From positions 1 through 59,740 of the forward strand of contig JAJDNP010000018.1 in the NCBI GenBank assembly GCA_022340645.1: a stretch of DNA of 59,740 bases, given 5' to 3'. Source of the DNA: Gammaproteobacteria bacterium (lineage in GTDB: Bacteria; Pseudomonadota; Gammaproteobacteria; SZUA-229). The position numbers and the translations under genes were made by a program. Shown piece by piece: positions 24,429 to 31,835 of this stretch. A model generated the notes under the pieces. The model made no database searches. It was given only the letters and a program-made list of their open reading frames with translations, and was not told where the DNA came from. Positions within the stretch are counted from its first letter, which is position 1; each line of letters begins with the position of its first letter.

Positions 24429-26732
24429 ATGAAACATAAGAAACAGGCCATTACCGGCTGTAAAACGCTATTATCGGCCGTGCTGGTGATCGGCGCGATA
24501 AGCACACCGGTATATGCTAAAAACAACCATGGGCATGGTAACAATAGCAATATCATCACCCTGATCGAAATGGGTGACTTGCATGGCACCCTGGTATCGC
24601 ATGCAGCGGTCATGAAAAATCCCGATGGCAGTGAGTATAACTCGGCCAGCGCCGGCGGCCTGGCGCGGCTGAAAACCATCGTTAACGGTATCCGTACTGA
24701 TAATCCTGAAGCTGTGCTGCTATCTGTTGGTGACCTGGAACACGGCAGTGCCGAAACCATGTTTACCGTTGGCGATGCCATGCTGATACCGATGAATGCT
24801 TTTGGTATCGATGTTTTCACGCCAGGTAACTGGGATTTTGGCTACGGCGGTGCCGTGTTCCGTAATCATTTTACAAGCTTTGGTCCCAAGCCTACCATAC
24901 CCGGCAATATCAGGGTCATGTCGGGCTACATCAGCTGTGACGACGTCCCGCTCATCGAAGGCCTGACCGATGCTGCAAGTGGATATACCTGTGATGAAGT
25001 TGATACGGAGACCTCACCTTACCCGACACCTGCTGGTAAGGGCGTGATCAAGGCTAATTTCCCTGTTGCAGCCGTCAACATCTACAACGATGCGCCTCTG
25101 CCAACAGCACTGCACGGTCAGCGTATTCTGCCTCCGTATCAAATACTAAATCGTAACGGTGTCAAGATCGCCGTGATCGGTATCACCGCCTCGATCGTTC
25201 CGCAACAGGCTGACACCTTCAATATCGGTATCCGTTTCACCCAGGGTGTTGAGGAACTGCCCGGCATTATCCAGCAGGTAAAAGAAGTCGAGCACGCTGA
25301 TTTGATCGTGGTACAGTCAGAACTCGGATTGTCACAAAACATCAAGCTTGCACAGAGCTTTAAAGATATCGACGTGATGTATTCGGCTCACACCCATGAA
25401 GTCACACTGGGTGCTTACCTTGCTGACAGAGATGGCGTTGTCGTCACCACACCAGGACAGCCTCTTAAAGGTGATGAAATCAGCCGTCTTGCCCGGGGCG
25501 CCGCCGTTGTCGTCGAAACCAACCGCGATATGTATGTCGGCCGCCTTGACCTGCACATAGCTGGCGGTAAAGTTGTTGACTTCGACTGGGAAGCCATCCC
25601 GGCTGATGAATCTGTAGATGAAGACCCGGACATGTTACAGCTGGTTGCAGCGATGGAAGAAGATTTTGTCGCCGGTGATGATGACACTGTCATACGCCAC
25701 TCGTTTGAGCCGGGCGGTTTCATTTATCCGGGCAGCGCTACACCACCAAACACCGGTCTACAACTGACTGAAGATCTTGATACCGTGGTTGGTTACACCG
25801 ATACCCTGTTGCTGAGACATCACGTACTCGAGGATACGCTAAACAACTTTATCGCCGATGGCATCCTGGCTATTACAAATCAGGCAGTTCTGGATAATAG
25901 TAGTATGACTCTGCCACCGGGGTGGGAAGATGGTGTAGATATATCTATGGCAAATGGTTTCCGTTTCGGTAATGCAGTTTTGCCCATGAACCCTGATTGC
26001 GAAACCTGCGGTGTTATCACTTTACGTGATCTGTATACCTGGTTCCCGATTGCACCCGCAGTCAATGTTGCCGATTTCTCGGGTCAAAGCATACAGAACA
26101 GTCTGAACACGATTCTGGGTGCTGTATTTGATCGTAATGTGTTCATGCAGAGAGGCGGCTGGTACCTCGGTCTTGCCAATATGGAGCAGACGATCGATCT
26201 GAAAAACCGTCCTTTCAGCAGCTCCAGCGGTCGCATTGTTGAAACAAAGATTGGTGGTGAAAAACTAGACCTTGGCAAGCGATACGTATTCGCTTCCTGT
26301 TACGGACACGGCAACCCGCTGGATGATGTGTGTCGCACCGGCGGTGGCGCCAACTTCAAGTTCTTCCAGTTGGATGATATCGATAACTACGCAAGTGATA
26401 TCACGCTGGCTGATCCAGTTAACACAGAGGGTGTTATTGTCGGTGCAGCTGTCAAGCAGGTTGCTCCTAATAGCTTCCTGCACCCTGTACATGCTTTGCG
26501 CCGTTACCTGGATTCACTTCCGGATCAGACAACAGACGGCTACGGCATTGTTACTGCGGCACAATTCGGCGCTGGCCAGGGTCGGGTCGTTACCGTGGAC
26601 TCAAAAAATCCAGGCAATCTTCCGCAGGCTGAAAGCGAGCAAATCGGACAGCCAGACAATACCCCTGATGTCACCCTGGTGCAGCCTCCATTTGGTGCAG
26701 GACCAACCTTCTTTAGCGGCAATATTCATTAA
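24429..26732 (+). CDS. Exported SoxB-like / 5'-nucleotidase-family metallophosphatase
   Basis: The 767-aa protein has a signal peptide (cleavage after ~Ala30). The metallophosphatase core shows D50-x-H52 (EMGDLHG), Asp102 (GDLEHGS), Asn134 in GNWDFGYG and a late SAHTHE motif. In ordinary 5'-nucleotidases the third motif is GNH(D/E); the Trp after Asn, the following F-x-YG and the spacing resemble SoxB, the thiosulfohydrolase of the Sox pathway, but SoxB's DGGDTW stretch is absent and the protein is about 200 residues longer. The C-terminal nucleotidase domain (~450-740) is present. GAGGAT precedes the ATG. No other sox gene is nearby, so the substrate is open. Confidence 0.75.
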   Translation: MKHKKQAITGCKTLLSAVLVIGAISTPVYAKNNHGHGNNSNIITLIEMGDLHGTLVSHAAVMKNPDGSEYNSASAGGLARLKTIVNGIRTDNPEAVLLSVGDLEHGSAETMFTVGDAMLIPMNAFGIDVFTPGNWDFGYGGAVFRNHFTSFGPKPTIPGNIRVMSGYISCDDVPLIEGLTDAASGYTCDEVDTETSPYPTPAGKGVIKANFPVAAVNIYNDAPLPTALHGQRILPPYQILNRNGVKIAVIGITASIVPQQADTFNIGIRFTQGVEELPGIIQQVKEVEHADLIVVQSELGLSQNIKLAQSFKDIDVMYSAHTHEVTLGAYLADRDGVVVTTPGQPLKGDEISRLARGAAVVVETNRDMYVGRLDLHIAGGKVVDFDWEAIPADESVDEDPDMLQLVAAMEEDFVAGDDDTVIRHSFEPGGFIYPGSATPPNTGLQLTEDLDTVVGYTDTLLLRHHVLEDTLNNFIADGILAITNQAVLDNSSMTLPPGWEDGVDISMANGFRFGNAVLPMNPDCETCGVITLRDLYTWFPIAPAVNVADFSGQSIQNSLNTILGAVFDRNVFMQRGGWYLGLANMEQTIDLKNRPFSSSSGRIVETKIGGEKLDLGKRYVFASCYGHGNPLDDVCRTGGGANFKFFQLDDIDNYASDITLADPVNTEGVIVGAAVKQVAPNSFLHPVHALRRYLDSLPDQTTDGYGIVTAAQFGAGQGRVVTVDSKNPGNLPQAESEQIGQPDNTPDVTLVQPPFGAGPTFFSGNIH

Positions 26733-26753
26733 TTCACCTGCTGCTAAGGATAC

Positions 26754-26790
26754 AATAAAGAAAGACGGCTCAAAGCCGTCTTTCTTTATT
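26754..26790 (+). terminator. Strong intrinsic terminator after the SoxB-like gene
   Basis: AATAAAGAAAGACGGCT and AGCCGTCTTTCTTTATT form a perfect 17-bp stem with a CAA loop, 21 bases after the stop; the T-rich arm serves as the U-tract. It is symmetric and can act in both directions. Confidence 0.9.
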
Positions 26791-26835
26791 TGAATATTTA
26801 ACTGCCTGAAACGTCATTCTACAGAGTGCAGCATA

Positions 26836-27753
26836 ATGCACCAGGGGCGATTACAACGGGGTTATATATTGCTTTGCTTAACATTACAAAGATTACGCAG
26901 CTCACTGCCCGTTTTCAGGAAAAACGGGCTTTTATTTTATTTCGTACTGGCGTTGTGTTATACACACACCGCTGTCGCTGATGATGCTCAAACCTGCAAA
27001 CAGGCCAGCCCCATTATTTTTGGCATATTACCCTTTGTCAGTACCGAACAGCTGGTGATCCAGTTTTCACCACTGGCAAATTACCTGTCCGAACATCTGC
27101 AGGCCGATGTTCGTATTGAAACCGCACCTGACTTTGTCGAGTTTGCACGGCGCACTCATGAAGACCGGCGCTACGATATCCTGTTTACCGCTCCCCACTT
27201 TTATCCGCAGGCACATAGCAAGGCCGGCTACCGCTTAATTGCCGGCGTCGATTCGCCAGGCATGTCGGCCATTATTGTCGTACCGCGCCAGAGCAATATA
27301 CACGATATTCATGACCTGGTGGGCAAGCGGCTGGCAACCGTCCACCCAACGGGGCTGGCAACCCTGCTGGTCAAAAAACATTTATCCGATGCCGGCATCG
27401 ACCCTGATGTCGACATAATCATGATCAGCACACCTTCGCACGACGCCTCCCTGCTTTCCTCATACCATGGCGTCACCGACGCCTCGGCGCTGATGCAGCC
27501 ACCGTATGAAGCGGCCAGCGCCACGGTAAGAAAGAATATGCGCATCATCGCAAAAACACAAAGCACACCGCATATCCCAATCAGTGTCAGCCCGAGAATC
27601 AGCGAAGACTGTGCAGCCGAAATAGCCGAATTACTGCTGCACATGGGAACCACAGCAGAAGGCAAAAAAGTACTCAGCCACAACAATTTCTCGGGTTTTA
27701 AACATACCTCCGCAGAAGACTATGAAAAAATAAGAGACCTGCTGGAACACTAG
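26836..27753 (+). CDS. PhnD-type periplasmic solute-binding protein, sensor partner
   Basis: The 305-aa protein has a basic N-terminus and a hydrophobic signal/anchor (~residues 30-48), then a PhnD/TtrS-like periplasmic-binding fold (PF12974 type) with IIFGILPFVSTEQLVIQFSPL and a DILFTAPHFYPQ stretch lining the ligand site. No ABC transporter genes adjoin it; instead a histidine kinase starts 7 bases after it. This arrangement suggests that ligand binding is signalled to the kinase. Confidence 0.82.
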   Translation: MHQGRLQRGYILLCLTLQRLRSSLPVFRKNGLLFYFVLALCYTHTAVADDAQTCKQASPIIFGILPFVSTEQLVIQFSPLANYLSEHLQADVRIETAPDFVEFARRTHEDRRYDILFTAPHFYPQAHSKAGYRLIAGVDSPGMSAIIVVPRQSNIHDIHDLVGKRLATVHPTGLATLLVKKHLSDAGIDPDVDIIMISTPSHDASLLSSYHGVTDASALMQPPYEAASATVRKNMRIIAKTQSTPHIPISVSPRISEDCAAEIAELLLHMGTTAEGKKVLSHNNFSGFKHTSAEDYEKIRDLLEH

Positions 27754-27760
27754 ACATCTC

Positions 27761-29248
27761 ATGCCTGAACCCTCCTCATTATTCCATTCTCTGCGCTTTC
27801 AGCTGATTGCCAGCGTGGTCACCATTGAGATAATTATGCTTTCATTGCTGGTGTGGAACAACATTGCCATTATCCATAGCACGCACACCGACCGGCTCAG
27901 GGATACCGCAAACAGCATGATCCAGCAAATTGCCAACACCTCGGGTAATTACATGGTGGCGGTGGATTACGCAACGCTAAAAGATTACCTCAGCAATATC
28001 ATCAGTTATAAAGAGCTGGCTTATATTGTGATTACTGATCGCGATGATAACAGCGTGATTGCACTGGGCACAAAAACACCTGACCTCAGGCCGCAAATCG
28101 ATACTCACCCGGCCCAGGTTAATGATGGTGTTTTTGATATATCACAGCAGATTCAGGTTGCAGGACAACCCATGGGCCGGGTATTAATGGGTTTTTCTCT
28201 TGCACTCATGGACGACGCTATATCCAAATCGCGCAATCGCGGCGTCTCTATTGCATTCGCTGAAATTGTTCTGACCATTATCGTTACCATTATTATTGGC
28301 CTGGGTCTGACGCGAAGACTGGGGCAGCTATCAATAGCTGCGGCCGGTGTTGAAGCAGGCGATTATTCTGTGTACGTGCCGACCGAAACCAATGACGAGG
28401 TAGGTAAAACCGCGACGGCCTTTAATAAAATGGTTAGCGAAGTCTCCAGGAGAACGCAGCAGTTATTACAGGAAGAAAAAAGAACACAGCAGCTGCTCAG
28501 TGAAAACAGGTTGCTAATACATAAGTCACATGAAGTCCAGGAAGAAGAGCGTAAATATCTTGCGCGCGAACTTCATGACGAGCTGGGGCAATGTTTAACC
28601 GCGATACAGGCCGATGCGGAATCCATTAAAGACTCCGCTCCAAAAGACAAAACAAGGATCATTGCCAGTGCCGATGCCATACTTAATGTATCCGCGCATA
28701 TTTATGATGTCGTTCATTCCATGATGCGCCGGCTTCGACCGTCCGTGCTGGATAATCTTGGCCTGGAAGAAGCTTTAAAAGAGGAAATTGACGGCTGGTG
28801 TAAACGTAATTCAGCACTGGCCTGTTGTTATAAGATCAAAGGAGACTTAGCCAGTCTGCAGGAGCACACCAGGATAACCATTTTTCGAATCGTACAGGAA
28901 TGTCTGACAAACATTGCAAAACATGCTGCTGCAACACGAGTCAATATTAACCTGGACAGCGACACGGATAAGCTGCATCTCACGATCAGTGATAATGGCA
29001 AGGGGATGAATAAAAACCTGTATGACAATCACTGCAACATGGGTCTCGGCCTGATCGGCATGCGTGAACGTATACAGGCATTAAATGGACATTTTTCATA
29101 CGATACGTCTCCTGGTAACGGCTTCAGGATTTTAATTCAGATTCCGAAAAATACCGGCGATAAAACAAAGGCGAATATGCCAGCAGCATCTGCCCATGAA
29201 CACTCAACGACTATGGACCGAAAGTCCACAGGTTGCTCTCATGACTGA
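27761..29248 (+). CDS. NarX/UhpB-type sensor histidine kinase with HAMP domain
   Basis: The 495-aa protein has TM1 (~12-35), a periplasmic sensor domain (~40-160), TM2 (~163-183), HAMP (~184-236), a coiled coil (~230-265), a HisKA_3 domain with phospho-acceptor His272 (ARELHDELGQ) and an HATPase domain (DNGKGM; GLGLIGMRER). It should respond to the preceding binding protein and phosphorylate the NarL-type regulator at 29471. The last ~14 residues (STTMDRKSTGCSHD) are encoded by a dispersed repeat and lie beyond the conserved ATPase domain, so the original C-terminus was probably changed by insertion. Confidence 0.9.
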   Translation: MPEPSSLFHSLRFQLIASVVTIEIIMLSLLVWNNIAIIHSTHTDRLRDTANSMIQQIANTSGNYMVAVDYATLKDYLSNIISYKELAYIVITDRDDNSVIALGTKTPDLRPQIDTHPAQVNDGVFDISQQIQVAGQPMGRVLMGFSLALMDDAISKSRNRGVSIAFAEIVLTIIVTIIIGLGLTRRLGQLSIAAAGVEAGDYSVYVPTETNDEVGKTATAFNKMVSEVSRRTQQLLQEEKRTQQLLSENRLLIHKSHEVQEEERKYLARELHDELGQCLTAIQADAESIKDSAPKDKTRIIASADAILNVSAHIYDVVHSMMRRLRPSVLDNLGLEEALKEEIDGWCKRNSALACCYKIKGDLASLQEHTRITIFRIVQECLTNIAKHAAATRVNINLDSDTDKLHLTISDNGKGMNKNLYDNHCNMGLGLIGMRERIQALNGHFSYDTSPGNGFRILIQIPKNTGDKTKANMPAASAHEHSTTMDRKSTGCSHD

Positions 29249-29445
29249 AAATCATACTAACTGCCTTAATTCATTCTATCTCGCAAAGGCGCAAAGTTCG
29301 CGAAGAAAAAAATCAAAGATCCTGGCGAATTTCTTTGCAAACTTTGCGCCTTTGCGAGAATATCAATTACTGTTTTTGAAAACAGGCATATCTAAAGTCT
29401 GCAGATATGTGTCATTGCTAAGGCCTTGCACTAAAGTGCATAGTT
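29204..29445. repeat. Dispersed ~105-bp repeat, copy 1, interrupted by a second element
   Basis: Read on the minus strand, the outer parts (29398-29445 and 29204-29246) match the two halves of the repeat at 48643-48755: a GCACTTTAGTGC palindrome with CAAGGCxTTAGCAATGA on one side and GTCATGAGAGCAA plus GGACTTTCAGTCC on the other. Between the halves sits an unrelated inverted-repeat element (29279-29360). The repeat covers the kinase stop codon and fills the gap to the response regulator. Confidence 0.75.
29279..29360. repeat. Inverted-repeat element (TCTCGC...GCAAAG family), member 1
   Basis: The arms 29279-29308 and 29331-29360 are near-perfect complements (TCTCGCAAAGGCGCAAAG at the outer end) with a 22-base spacer. 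Related arms occur at 54433-54513 and 56256-56350. It is nested inside the dispersed repeat at 29204-29445. Confidence 0.75.
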
Positions 29446-29470
29446 TTTACTAACGTTCTGGAACAATTAA

Positions 29471-30103
29471 ATGATAAATGTTTTGCTGGCAGATGACCAT
29501 GAAGTTGTACGTGCAGGCTACTGCCGGCTGTTTGAGGCAACACCTGACATTACGGTTGTTGCGGAAGCAAAGGACGGTGAATCTGCCTGCAGGTTATATT
29601 TTGAACATCAGCCGGATGTGCTGGTGATGGATATTTCAATGCCGGGTATTGACGGCCTGGAAGCCAGCCGAAAAATTCTGGCGCGAGACAGGGCTGCAAA
29701 AATCCTTATTTTCAGTGTTTACGAAAATGAAGTTTACCTGACACGCGCACTTGATCTTGGCGTGCTCGGTTACATAACCAAGCGCAGCGCTTCACAGGTG
29801 ATGATCGAAGCTGTTCGGCAAATTGCATCGGGATCATTATATGTTGGACAGGAAATGATGCCCTACCTGGTAAAAGCCAGGAATACCGAAGATGGCGATC
29901 CACTGTCGGCTTTATCTCCCAGGGAGTTTGAAGTCTTTCTGCTGCTGGCAGACAGCAAATCCATAAACGAGATTGCTGACTTGCTCAACCTGAGCCCGAA
30001 AACCGTTGGCCACCATTACGCGCATCTGAGAAACAAGCTGTGCATTAATGATATTGCCGGGTTAACGCGCCTTGCCATACGTCAAGGACTGATTGATGCC
30101 TGA
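29471..30103 (+). CDS. NarL/FixJ-type response regulator
   Basis: The 210-aa protein has a receiver domain (Asp8/Asp9, phospho-acceptor Asp54 in VLVMDISMPG, a late ITKR Lys) and a LuxR-type helix-turn-helix (LSPREFEVFLLL to TVGHHYAHLRNKL, ~residues 145-190). It is the likely partner of the upstream kinase. 222 bases of repeats separate them. A decayed copy of its central part lies at 39447-39637. Confidence 0.92.
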   Translation: MINVLLADDHEVVRAGYCRLFEATPDITVVAEAKDGESACRLYFEHQPDVLVMDISMPGIDGLEASRKILARDRAAKILIFSVYENEVYLTRALDLGVLGYITKRSASQVMIEAVRQIASGSLYVGQEMMPYLVKARNTEDGDPLSALSPREFEVFLLLADSKSINEIADLLNLSPKTVGHHYAHLRNKLCINDIAGLTRLAIRQGLIDA

Positions 30104-30177
30104 TAGATGCCTGCTTGTTAACCCATCGATATGTTTAACAACCATAACCTTACAGCGCAGCTATGGATATTAATAAA

Positions 30178-31059
30178 CTAGACAATCTCGTAAAGTGTTT
30201 CCCCACCGATAACTGATTTAGTCAGCTTAATTACCAGTCCTTCATAAGCACATAAGCTCCTTATGGAAGCGTTTTTACCACTGAAGAAAATTTCATTTTC
30301 GCGCGCAATTTCGTCGAGCTCATTATCTGTACGATCCGGATCATGATGAAACATAACCAATGCACCAACTTCGGCATCTACCGCCAGCTGGCGCACCTGG
30401 GAAATCAGTGAATGGCCCCAGCCATGTTTATGCGGCATATCTTCTTGCGTATACTGCGCATCATGGATAAGAACATCAACGCCATGACAAAACTCTACCC
30501 ATTGATCATATGTTGTATGCACCTTACCAGGGGGTTCAAGCTCGTTGTCTGTAATATATGCTGCACTAATGCCATGCTCTTCAATTCGGTAGGCATAACC
30601 GCCACCGGGATGATTAAGCGGTTTTTTTACCAGTTTAACGCCCTTGTCGTAGAGCACACTTTCCGTTCCCTTGAAAACGCAACGACTATAAGAAGGAAGA
30701 TCCTCTGCCTTGACTGGAAAGTTACTGCCGTCCATCTGTTCAAATAATGAACATAATAATTTATGTCCGGATTTAACATAAGTAAAAACGTTAATCTCAC
30801 GATCCGGCTGATAAATAGGCGCAAAAAAAGGGTAACCTTGTATATGGTCCCAATGACCATGTGACAGAACGATATTAATTGGATTACTGTTCCTGATTAA
30901 CGCGTTTCCTAATAAACGTAAACCTGTACCTGCATCAAATATGACAATCTGCCCATTATCCAGCTCAACATAAACACAGGATGTATTACCGCCATACTTG
31001 ATCGTTGCAGGGCCAGGAGTCGGGATAGATCCACGAACACCATAAAATTTGATTATCAA
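30178..31059 (-). CDS. MBL-fold metal-dependent hydrolase
   Basis: The 293-aa metallo-beta-lactamase-fold protein has the HxHxDH-type site SHGHWDHIQGYPFF, later ligands in HDAQYT and GHSLISQV, and MFHHDPDRTD. These features fit the phosphoribosyl cyclic phosphodiesterase (PhnP)/RNase Z-like group of stand-alone hydrolases often found beside signalling genes. No signal peptide. It is encoded alone. Whether it cleaves a cyclic nucleotide, which would link it to the nearby cNMP-domain proteins, cannot be told from sequence. Confidence 0.82.
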   Translation of the reverse strand: MIIKFYGVRGSIPTPGPATIKYGGNTSCVYVELDNGQIVIFDAGTGLRLLGNALIRNSNPINIVLSHGHWDHIQGYPFFAPIYQPDREINVFTYVKSGHKLLCSLFEQMDGSNFPVKAEDLPSYSRCVFKGTESVLYDKGVKLVKKPLNHPGGGYAYRIEEHGISAAYITDNELEPPGKVHTTYDQWVEFCHGVDVLIHDAQYTQEDMPHKHGWGHSLISQVRQLAVDAEVGALVMFHHDPDRTDNELDEIARENEIFFSGKNASIRSLCAYEGLVIKLTKSVIGGETLYEIV

Positions 31060-31337
31060 GTTAACTCCTGAGCTTCTGTTTTGTGATTATTGGTAACTTT
31101 AATTAATTAAGAGTTTTCCTGGTTCATTCTTGTGCCGCTATAAAGCTAGAGAATGTAATTATTTCAGATACCCACTAAATTTCACAGTCTCTCTATAAAA
31201 AGGACACAGATTGATTAGTTTAAAATGCAGGCTGAAAGGCCTTATTCTAGAAAATTATATCGCACATCATGAGTCATTACTCATTCGCATTAACGAAAAA
31301 TTATTTCATGCAATTTGAGAATTCACTGTGACTGATA

Positions 31338-31690
31338 CTATAACCAGTTGCCAATGAGCAGAAAGGGTGCCCAGTAACTCGGGTGATTAAACCACGGATA
31401 TTGATCATGGCAAGCTGTGCTTCACGAAATGCCTCTGCCTTAGAGACGTTCGAATTCTTCAGGTTTGCATGAAATCCGTGATCAATCAGGATGATGTCTG
31501 TTCATTAATGTACCATAAGTCGCAATGGCACTCTTTGCCCCGGCCTTTAATGCGACACCGCCAAGACCCAGCGCTGCCTTGTCATCACCCACTGCGGTCT
31601 GACATGCACTGATCGCGTGAAGTCTGGCCTTAATATTTCGCGGGAACACTGCGGATATAATCTGGCTTTCTGATAGCAGCATGAAAAGCA
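31338..31690 (-). pseudogene. Remnant of a CHAT-domain (caspase-like) protease gene
   Basis: Three minus-strand pieces in different frames add up to the C-terminal half of a CHAT domain. 31482-31682 gives SACQTAVGDDKAALGLGG with the catalytic Cys and then AGAKSAIATYGTLMN. 31392-31485 gives KAEAFREAQLAMINIRG. 31338-31391 gives FNHPSYWAPFLLIGNWL and a stop. Frameshifts fall near 31485 and 31391. The N-terminal part, with the catalytic His, is missing or unreadable upstream of 31690. It lies in a 776-base gene-free gap (31060-31835) and is dead. Confidence 0.85.
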
Positions 31691-31835
31691 GCTAAATCAG
31701 AAATATCCCCAGGCGACAGGCAACGCTATGCATATACTGGAAAACTAAAAAGTAATATCTGGTATTATTTTCTACCTGTTATTAAATTTATTATATGAGT
31801 AATCAATAATTCACTTACGCACACAAAACCTCGGC

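Noticed and set aside
24347-24820. 157-codon open frame on the minus strand
   Set aside because: Antisense to the start of the SoxB-like gene, which has a signal peptide and metal motifs; the shadow has none.
26272-26793. 173-codon open frame on the plus strand
   Set aside because: It lies in another frame of the SoxB-like gene, has no ribosome site and runs through the terminator hairpin.
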